Shown here piece after piece: positions 16,467 through 22,107 of a DNA stretch of 22,107 nt. The stretch is from positions 1-22,107 of the forward strand of contig CALANM010000011.1 in assembly GCA_937926065.1 (NCBI GenBank). Reading direction: 5' to 3'. Made by a program: the position numbers and the translations under genes. Source of the stretch: an uncultured Microbacterium sp. (GTDB lineage Bacteria > Actinomycetota > Actinomycetes > Actinomycetales > Microbacteriaceae). Each line of letters begins with the position of its first letter. The stretch's first letter is position 1. The notes under the pieces were generated by a model. It saw only the letters and a program-made list of their open reading frames with translations, was not told where the DNA came from and ran no database searches.

Positions 16467-17543
16467 TCAGCCCGCGACCTCCTGGTAAGCCGCGAACAGC
16501 AGCGACTCGTCCGGAGCCTGCAGCACCGTCGGCTTGGCGATGTCGTCGAGCACGATGAAACGCAACATCGACCCGCGCGCCTTCTTGTCGCGCTGCATCG
16601 TGGCCAGCAGCTGGCTCCACGCGCCCGCACGGTAGGTGGTGGGCAGCCCCAGCAGTTCCAAGATGTCACGATGACGCTGCGCCGCGGCATCCGAGAGCCG
16701 TCCGGCCAGTCGAGACAGCTCAGCGGCGAACAGCATGCCCACCGAGATCGCCGCCCCATGACGCCACCGGTAGCGCTCCGCATGCTCGATCGCGTGCCCC
16801 AGCGTGTGTCCGTAGTTGAGCACCTCGCGCAGTCCGGCCTCGCGCAGGTCTTCGCCCACGACGCGTGCCTTCATATCGATGGCCAGCTCGATGCACCGAC
16901 GGAACGCATCGCTGTGCGGCTCGACGACGGCCTTGGGGTCGGCCTCGATGAGGTCGAGGATCTCCGGATGCCAGATGAAGCCCGCCTTCACGACCTCGGC
17001 GAACCCCGCGACTCGCTCATGCTCGGAGAGCGTGTCGAGCAGGTCGAGGTCGCAGATCACGGCGCGGGGCGGCCAGAACGCACCGACGAGGTTCTTGCCC
17101 TCCGACGTGTTGATCCCGGTCTTCCCGCCCACGGCGGCATCGACCATCCCCAGGACCGTCGTGGGGACGTGGACCACCGCGACCCCGCGCAGCCACGTCG
17201 CGGCGACGAAGCCCGCCAGATCCGTGACCGCGCCGCCGCCGAAGCCGACCACGGCGTCCGTGCGCGTGAAGTCCGCCTGTCCCATGACCTGCCAGCAGAA
17301 CGCGGCGACCTCCACGCGCTTGCCCTGCTCCGCATCGGGGATCTCTGCCAGGAGCACCTGCCGGTCATCGCCGAGCGATACGCGGAGCTCCTCTGCCTGG
17401 GCGGCCAGTGTCGGCGGGTGCACGATGAGCACCTTGCCTGCTCCCGCGGGAAGCACGTCACGCAGCAGCGGCAGGATGCCGTGGCCCACGGTGATGTCGT
17501 AGGGCTGCTCCCCCGCGACGGTGATCACGGTCGTGTCAGTCAC
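16467..17543 (-). CDS. aroB: 3-dehydroquinate synthase
   Basis: Second shikimate step: converts DAHP to 3-dehydroquinate using NAD+ and a divalent metal. The 358-residue product has the NAD-binding GFGGGAVTDLAGFVAATWLRG, the HVPTTVLGMVDAAVGGKTGIN segment, and metal ligands around AEVVKAGFI and LNYGHTLGHAIEHA. Start is GTG 17543, sharing GTGA with the aroK stop; the longer open frame to 17672 lies inside aroK. The DAHP synthase gene of the pathway is not in the window. Confidence 0.97.
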   Translation of the reverse strand: MTDTTVITVAGEQPYDITVGHGILPLLRDVLPAGAGKVLIVHPPTLAAQAEELRVSLGDDRQVLLAEIPDAEQGKRVEVAAFCWQVMGQADFTRTDAVVGFGGGAVTDLAGFVAATWLRGVAVVHVPTTVLGMVDAAVGGKTGINTSEGKNLVGAFWPPRAVICDLDLLDTLSEHERVAGFAEVVKAGFIWHPEILDLIEADPKAVVEPHSDAFRRCIELAIDMKARVVGEDLREAGLREVLNYGHTLGHAIEHAERYRWRHGAAISVGMLFAAELSRLAGRLSDAAAQRHRDILELLGLPTTYRAGAWSQLLATMQRDKKARGSMLRFIVLDDIAKPTVLQAPDESLLFAAYQEVAG

Positions 17544-18046
17544 GATGCTTCTCCTCTCGCCCAGGCGGCGATGTCGTCGACGATGTCCTGCAGGGGGCCG
17601 TGTGACGTGTCGAACGTCACATCGGCGAGCCGCGCGTAGATCTCGCGCCGCTGCTCGTAGAGCTCGGTCCACCGACGCACGGCGTCGCCGCCCTGCAGGA
17701 GCGGACGCTTCGTGCTCCGCACACGGGACGCGACGATGCGCGGCTCGACGGTCAGCAGCACGACGCGGTGGTGGGCCAGCAGGCGCTGGGTGTCAGGGTC
17801 GAGCACGGCGCCACCGCCGAGCGCGACCACTCCCCCGCGCTCCAGACACGATGCGACCGCGTCGCGCTCGAGGGCGCGGAAATGCTCCTCGCCTTTCTCG
17901 GCGAAGAGCGACTCGATCGGGCCGTGCTCACGCACGACGACCGCGTCGCTGTCGGAGAACGGCACGCCCAGTGCACGCGCGACGCGCTTTCCGATGCTCG
18001 TCTTGCCGGCGCCCATCGGGCCGATCAGCACGATCGCGGAGGTCAT
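17540..18046 (-). CDS. aroK: Shikimate kinase
   Basis: Phosphorylates shikimate at the 3-OH with ATP. The 168-residue P-loop kinase has Walker A GPMGAGKTSIG (~9-19), the shikimate-binding FSDSDAVV, the GGGAV loop near residue 77 and the lid segment STKRPLL. The ATG at 18046 shares ATGA with the aroC stop. The frame continues upstream to 18541, but that part lies within aroC and reads as arginine-rich nonsense. Confidence 0.97.
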   Translation of the reverse strand: MTSAIVLIGPMGAGKTSIGKRVARALGVPFSDSDAVVVREHGPIESLFAEKGEEHFRALERDAVASCLERGGVVALGGGAVLDPDTQRLLAHHRVVLLTVEPRIVASRVRSTKRPLLQGGDAVRRWTELYEQRREIYARLADVTFDTSHGPLQDIVDDIAAWARGEAS

Positions 18047-19254
18047 CCGAGCAGGGCGTCGCTGCCGGCGGTGGTGGCCAGGCTCTCCGGGATCGCCGCG
18101 AGGTATCCCTCGAGGTTGCGACGCGTCTCCGCGACGCTGTCCCCGCCGAACTTCTCGAGGACGACGTCGCCCAGCACGATCGCGACCATGGCCTCCGCGA
18201 CGACACCCGCAGCCGGCACGGCGCAGACGTCGGAGCGCTGATGATGCGCGGTCGCCGCCTCCCCCGTGGACACATCGATCGTGCGCAGCGCGTGGGGAAC
18301 GGTGGCGATGGGCTTCATCCCCGCCCGCACGCGCAGGACGGTGCCCGTCGACATGCCGCCTTCGGTGCCGCCCGCCTTGTCGGTGGCGCGGGCGATGCCC
18401 CGCTCGGTCGCGAACAGCTCGTCGTGAGCGGCCGACCCGCGGCGGCGAGTCGTCTCGAAGCCGTCGCCGACCTCGACGCCCTTGATCGCCTGGATGCTCA
18501 TGAGGGCCTGTGCGAGCTTCGCGTCGAGTCTGCGATCCCATTGCACGTGCGAGCCGAGTCCCGGCGGAAGGCCGAAGGCGAGCACCTCGACGATGCCGCC
18601 CAGCGTGTCGCCGTCTTTGCGAGCGGCGTCCACCTCAGCGACCATCGCGGCGCTCGTCGCCGCGTCGAAGCAGCGCAGCGGGTCGGCGTCGAGCGCGTCG
18701 ACGTCGTCCGGCGTCGGCACAGGCGACCCGGCCGGCACCTGCACCGGACCGATGGACAGCGTGTGCGAGACGAGGCGGATGCCCAGTTCGCCCAGGAAAG
18801 AGCGGGCGATCGCGCCGAGAGCCACGCGGGCGGCCGTCTCGCGAGCGCTGGCGCGCTCCAGGATCGGGCGCGCCTCGTCGAAGCCGTACTTCTGCATGCC
18901 CACGAGGTCGGCGTGTCCCGGGCGGGGGCGCGTGAGCGGAGCGCCGCGCCCGCGGGACTTCTCGGTGAGCTCGACCGGTTCGGGGCTCATCACCTCGACC
19001 CACTTCGGCCACTCCGTATTGCCGACGCGCAGCGCGATCGGGCTGCCAAGACTGAGGCCGTGACGGACGCCGGCCGAGATCGTCAGCTCGTCTTCCTCGA
19101 ATTTCATGCGCGACCCGCGACCGTAGCCGAGCTTCCGGCGGGCCAGGTCTGCCTGGATGGCGGCATGAGAGACAGGGACGCCGGCGGGGAGTCCCTCCAT
19201 GAGGGCGACGAGTTCGGGGCCGTGCGATTCGCCGGCCGTGAGCACGCGGAGCAT
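18043..19254 (-). CDS. aroC: Chorismate synthase
   Basis: Last step of the common aromatic pathway: EPSP to chorismate, using reduced FMN. The 403-residue protein has the three family signatures: GESHGPELVALMEGLPAG (His11), RPGHADLVGMQKYGFDEARPILERASARETAARV, and near the C-terminus RSDVCAVPAAGVVAEAMVAI. The ATG at 19254 is preceded by GGGAGGA at a good distance. It lies four bases after the aroE stop and overlaps aroK by ATGA. Actinobacterial enzymes rely on an outside flavin reductase, not seen here. Confidence 0.98.
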   Translation of the reverse strand: MLRVLTAGESHGPELVALMEGLPAGVPVSHAAIQADLARRKLGYGRGSRMKFEEDELTISAGVRHGLSLGSPIALRVGNTEWPKWVEVMSPEPVELTEKSRGRGAPLTRPRPGHADLVGMQKYGFDEARPILERASARETAARVALGAIARSFLGELGIRLVSHTLSIGPVQVPAGSPVPTPDDVDALDADPLRCFDAATSAAMVAEVDAARKDGDTLGGIVEVLAFGLPPGLGSHVQWDRRLDAKLAQALMSIQAIKGVEVGDGFETTRRRGSAAHDELFATERGIARATDKAGGTEGGMSTGTVLRVRAGMKPIATVPHALRTIDVSTGEAATAHHQRSDVCAVPAAGVVAEAMVAIVLGDVVLEKFGGDSVAETRRNLEGYLAAIPESLATTAGSDALLG

Positions 19255-19258
19255 TCGA

Positions 19259-20092
19259 CTATCCTCCCACGAGCGCACGGCGCATGACGGCCACCACCGC
19301 CGCCTCGTCAGGCAGCGGGTCGGTCGTGGAGCCGGTCGCGAACACGCGGATCTGAAGCACGGCCTGGTGCAGGAGCATCCCCTCGCCGCTCACGGCGGGA
19401 AGCCCTGCCGCCTGCCAGGCGACGGCCAGCGGAGTGGGCCGATGTCCGTAGACCACATCGAAGAGGAGGCCTCCGGCATCCGCCAGCGAGGCAGCGACAC
19501 CGCGGTCGAGTGTGGCACCCCCCGGCAGCGTCGACAGGGTCACGCCGCGCGGCGCGTGACCTCCCGTCGTCAGCGGAACGGCCGTGACGATCACGCCGAG
19601 GCCCTCCCCCAGCTCGACCAGCGGGGCGACCGCCTCCGGCCGCCGGGCGACGACGTCCACCCGGACGGCGCCGAGCTCCGACAGCGCGACGAGAGCGGAG
19701 GTCGCGGTGGCCCCCGCCCCGACGATGCGCGCGTCGTCGAGCTGCACGATGCCGGCGTCGGCGAGGGCGCGCACGATGCCGCCGACATCCGTGTTGAAGC
19801 CTCGCCTGCGGCCGTCGGTCAGCAGAAGCGTGTTGACAGCGCGAGTCGCCTCGGCACGTGCGTCGCGTTCCTCCGAGGCGGCGAAGGCCACCCCCTTGAG
19901 CGGCATCGTGCACGAGAGGCCACGATGCTCCCGGCCGAGACGTGCCAGCTCAGCGGCGAATCCTGCTTCGTCGACGCGGCGTCGGCCGTACTCCCAGTCG
20001 AGGCCGAGCAGTGCGTAAGCCGCGCGGTGCAGCTGAGGCGACAGGCTGTGCTCGATGGGGTCGCCCCACACCTCGAGGATGCGAGCCGACAT
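19259..20092 (-). CDS. aroE: Shikimate dehydrogenase
   Basis: Reduces 3-dehydroshikimate to shikimate, normally with NADPH. The 277-residue protein has the substrate-binding GDPIEHSLSPQLHRAAY (10-26), the catalytic lysine in CTMPLKG (Lys66), Asn87 in AVNTL, and Asp102 in GFNTDVGG. The Rossmann loop is VGAGATATSA (~124-133); the usual third glycine of GAGG is alanine. It starts three bases after the mltG stop. Order mltG-aroE-aroC is the standard actinobacterial one. Confidence 0.95.
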   Translation of the reverse strand: MSARILEVWGDPIEHSLSPQLHRAAYALLGLDWEYGRRRVDEAGFAAELARLGREHRGLSCTMPLKGVAFAASEERDARAEATRAVNTLLLTDGRRRGFNTDVGGIVRALADAGIVQLDDARIVGAGATATSALVALSELGAVRVDVVARRPEAVAPLVELGEGLGVIVTAVPLTTGGHAPRGVTLSTLPGGATLDRGVAASLADAGGLLFDVVYGHRPTPLAVAWQAAGLPAVSGEGMLLHQAVLQIRVFATGSTTDPLPDEAAVVAVMRRALVGG

Positions 20093-20095
20093 CGC

Positions 20096-21592
20096 TCAGC
20101 AGCCGGAGTCGGGGTTGTCGGCACACCACGCGCGCCACTGCTCGACCGCGCGCAGATGCTCGCTGTATGTGTTCGTGAACACGGTCTCGCCGCTGTCGAG
20201 GTCGACGGTCACGAAGTACAGCCACGGCCCGTCCGCGGGATCCATCGCGGCCGCGATGGCGCGGTCGCCCGGGTTCGCGATAGGGCCCTTCGGCAGACCT
20301 GCATGCACGTACGTGTTCCACGGGTTGTCGTCTTCCAGCGCCTCGGCCGAAGAGCTGACCCTGCCGTCATGCATCTCGCCGTAGCCGTACTGGGCGGTCG
20401 AGTCCATCTGCAGGAGGCCATGCGTCTCCTGGTTGGCGGGGTCGAGCCGGTTCTGGATGACGCGCGAGACCTTGAAGAAGTCGTCTTCGAAGCGTGCCTC
20501 GCGCTCGATGATCGACGCGATCGTCAGGATCTCATGACGCCTCTCCTCCGGAACTCCCGCGGAGTCGAGAGACTCGACAGTGCGGTTCACGAGGCGCTGG
20601 ATCACGGACTCGGCGGAGACACCGGGATCGAACGTGTAGGTCGCCGGGAACAGCCATCCCTCGAGGCGGTCAGAGTCGACCCCGTACGCGGTCGGGTCGG
20701 CCGTGGCCTTCTCGAAGTCCTTGAGCGGGATGCCCGTCGCTTCCGCGAGCAACGGCAGCGTCTGGTCGACCGTGAGTCCCTCCCGCAGCTGCGCCGTGTT
20801 CTCGAGCTTGCTGGCGGGGTCCTCGAGAGCGGCCAGTGCGGCCTCGGACGTCATCTGCAGCTGGAGCTGGTAGGCGCCCGGGTGGAATGTGGGATTCAGC
20901 CCGTTGTCGATGAGGTAGGCATAGAACGCGTCGGCCGTCTTCGTGACCCCTGCCTCGAAGAGGGTGTCGGAGATCGTGGATCCCGTGTCGCCGTCGACGA
21001 TCGTGACCACCGCCTCTCCGTGTGCAAGACCTTCCTCGTAGTCCTTCGGCTCCTCCCAGCCCATGAACGCCCGGATCTTGTCCTCGTAAGTAGCCCAGGC
21101 GTACGCGCCGCCCGCGACGAGGCCGCCGATAAGGGCCACCACGACGCCGAACACCACCCAGCCGGCGATGCGGCTCTTGCGGCGGTCGCGCTCATGGCTC
21201 TTCTCCCGCGCCCGCTCGTCGGCCGACGCGGGGTCGTCGCTGAACAGCGCGTCGATCGTCGCTGGAGTGCGTCGGGGGCCAGGTTCGCCTGACTCCTCCG
21301 TCGCAAGGGAGCGCGGCTCGCGCCCTGGGGCGGCGGCCGTGGAGGGAACGGACTCCGTGTCGTCGCCCGCCGCAGCCTCCGGCCCCGCCACCGGCGTCGA
21401 ATCGGTCGCCGCAGAGCCGCGAGCGGCCGCTTCACGCGCGGCACGCCGGCTGAGCGGCGGCGACGCCGGGACGTCATCGGGCCGCGTGGCGCCGTCGGCA
21501 GTGGAAGGCGAGGAGGTACCCCGCTGCGGCGGCGATGGGAGTCGGCCGAACAGGTCGGCGAACTGATCGTCGTGCGACGGGGTGTCGGGCAT
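20096..21592 (-). CDS. mltG: Endolytic murein transglycosylase MltG with long disordered cytoplasmic tail
   Basis: MltG cuts nascent peptidoglycan strands at the membrane and sets glycan length. The 498-residue protein has a ~140-residue N-terminal stretch rich in Ala, Pro, Ser and acidic residues, ending in a basic cluster (RDRRKSR). One transmembrane segment (~142-165, AGWVVFGVVVALIGGLVAGG) follows, then a LysM-like region and the YceG catalytic domain. Family motifs are LEGWLFPATYTFDPG (310-324), the catalytic Glu363 in ASIIEREA, LLQMDSTAQYGYG, and NTYVHAGLPKGPIANPG. The ATG shares a base with the ruvX stop (TGATG). The long tail is an actinobacterial feature and may carry regulatory phosphorylation; that is inference. 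Confidence 0.95.
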   Translation of the reverse strand: MPDTPSHDDQFADLFGRLPSPPQRGTSSPSTADGATRPDDVPASPPLSRRAAREAAARGSAATDSTPVAGPEAAAGDDTESVPSTAAAPGREPRSLATEESGEPGPRRTPATIDALFSDDPASADERAREKSHERDRRKSRIAGWVVFGVVVALIGGLVAGGAYAWATYEDKIRAFMGWEEPKDYEEGLAHGEAVVTIVDGDTGSTISDTLFEAGVTKTADAFYAYLIDNGLNPTFHPGAYQLQLQMTSEAALAALEDPASKLENTAQLREGLTVDQTLPLLAEATGIPLKDFEKATADPTAYGVDSDRLEGWLFPATYTFDPGVSAESVIQRLVNRTVESLDSAGVPEERRHEILTIASIIEREARFEDDFFKVSRVIQNRLDPANQETHGLLQMDSTAQYGYGEMHDGRVSSSAEALEDDNPWNTYVHAGLPKGPIANPGDRAIAAAMDPADGPWLYFVTVDLDSGETVFTNTYSEHLRAVEQWRAWCADNPDSGC

Positions 21593-22062
21593 CAGGGGCG
21601 CTCCGGAGGGTCTGTGAGGGCGCCGGGCGGGTTGCCGGTGCTCTTCTCGACGTCGATCGCCTGCTGAAGGAGGACGACAGCGGCGACCTGATCGACAAGC
21701 TTACGAGACGATCGCTGGGATCTGCCGGAACTTCTGAGCGCCGCATGCGCCGAGACGGTGCTCAGCCGCTCATCGACGAGACGCACCGGCAGGCGGGTCG
21801 CCGTCGCGATCTCAGCCGCCACGTCACGCGCATCGGCGGTTGAGGAGGTGTCGTTCCCCCCGAGGCTGATGGGGAGACCCACAAGCACTTCGAAGGCGTC
21901 GTGTTCCGTGGCGAGCTCGGCGATGCGTTGCACCGTGCGCTCATCGCGGGTCACCGTCTCCACCGGAACGGCCAGCATGCCGTCGGGATCGCAGCGCGCC
22001 ACACCGACACGCGCCTTGCCGACGTCGATGCCGAGACGCACGCCGCGCCGGAAACCGCTCAC
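21592..22062 (-). CDS. ruvX: Putative pre-16S rRNA nuclease YqgF / Holliday junction resolvase-like RuvX
   Basis: An RNase H-fold protein of 156 residues, the usual size. The catalytic aspartate is in RLGIDVGKARVGVA (Asp13), followed by VLVGLPISLGG (~59-69) and LVDERLSTVSA near residue 95, and a C-terminal VDQVAAVVLLQQAID. Homologues process the 5' end of 16S rRNA; some were proposed to cut Holliday junctions. It starts with GTG sharing GTGA with the alaS stop. Position alaS-ruvX-mltG is strongly conserved. Confidence 0.95.
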   Translation of the reverse strand: MSGFRRGVRLGIDVGKARVGVARCDPDGMLAVPVETVTRDERTVQRIAELATEHDAFEVLVGLPISLGGNDTSSTADARDVAAEIATATRLPVRLVDERLSTVSAHAALRSSGRSQRSSRKLVDQVAAVVLLQQAIDVEKSTGNPPGALTDPPERP

Positions 22063-22107
22063 GCGGCCGCCGATTCGAGCTGGGTGACGACGCTCGACAG
22101 CGCGGCG
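22059..22107 (-). CDS. alaS: C-terminal end of a gene running off the window, probably alanyl-tRNA synthetase
   Basis: Only the last 15 codons are present: AALSSVVTQLESAAA then TGA, overlapping ruvX by GTGA. The sequence is too short to identify by itself. The name rests on the conserved order alaS-ruvX-mltG-aroE in actinobacteria and on the helical character, which fits the end of the AlaS C-terminal domain. Confidence 0.6.
   Translation of the reverse strand, partial: AALSSVVTQLESAAA

Noticed and set aside
17521..21292. Plus-strand open frames of 588 and 697 codons opposite the aro genes and mltG
   Set aside because: Composition is the same Arg/Ala/Asp/His-rich antisense type, they overlap confident genes, and there is no Shine-Dalgarno or domain.

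Overview
The window is chromosomal DNA from a high-GC actinobacterium, most likely a member of Microbacteriaceae (Microbacterium or a close relative). The evidence is the very high GC content, frequent GTG starts, chains of ATGA/GTGA gene overlaps, a mycobacterial-type IHF domain fused to guanylate kinase, type 2 OMP decarboxylase, and the actinobacterial gene orders alaS-ruvX-mltG-aro-efp-nusB and pyrR-pyrB-pyrC-(membrane ORF)-carA-carB-pyrF-mihF/gmk-rpoZ-metK-priA. The genus is inferred; no rRNA gene is present. The window is almost fully coding and no gap exceeds about 141 bases.

Right part (22107 down to 15955, minus strand): the tail of alaS, ruvX, mltG, then the shikimate block aroE, aroC, aroK, aroB, aroQ, nearly all touching or overlapping. 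It ends in a compact hairpin terminator. The efp-nusB pair (15816 to 14844) starts just after it with its own probable promoter.

Middle accessory island (about 14742 to 11959): between nusB and pyrR lie three genes that are not part of the housekeeping order. They are a minus-strand metallo-beta-lactamase/Rieske two-domain protein and a divergent plus-strand pair, a PadR-family repressor and a HAAS-type multispanning membrane protein. The padR promoter is near consensus, carries two abutting 15-bp palindromes between its -35 box and the start codon, and seems to give a leaderless mRNA. A two-sided terminator separates the convergent pair.

Left part (11817 down to 1, minus strand): a pyrimidine operon pyrR-pyrB-pyrC-orf-carA-carB-pyrF running by overlaps into the mIHF-Gmk fusion gene, followed by rpoZ and metK. 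The pyrR leader contains a hairpin matching the core of the PyrR RNA-binding consensus just upstream of the Shine-Dalgarno sequence, which suggests PyrR represses translation in response to UMP. Together these genes make UMP, feed it towards nucleotides (Gmk handles GMP), and supply RNA polymerase omega and S-adenosylmethionine.

At the left edge priA starts normally after metK but stops after 173 codons. Its last ~28 residues look like the end of a GntR/FCD regulator rather than PriA, suggesting a rearrangement or assembly chimera. No tRNA, rRNA, CRISPR array, insertion sequence or known defence system was seen. The most unusual items are the padR tandem operator, the MBL-Rieske protein, the mIHF-Gmk fusion, the PyrR leader and the chimeric priA end.
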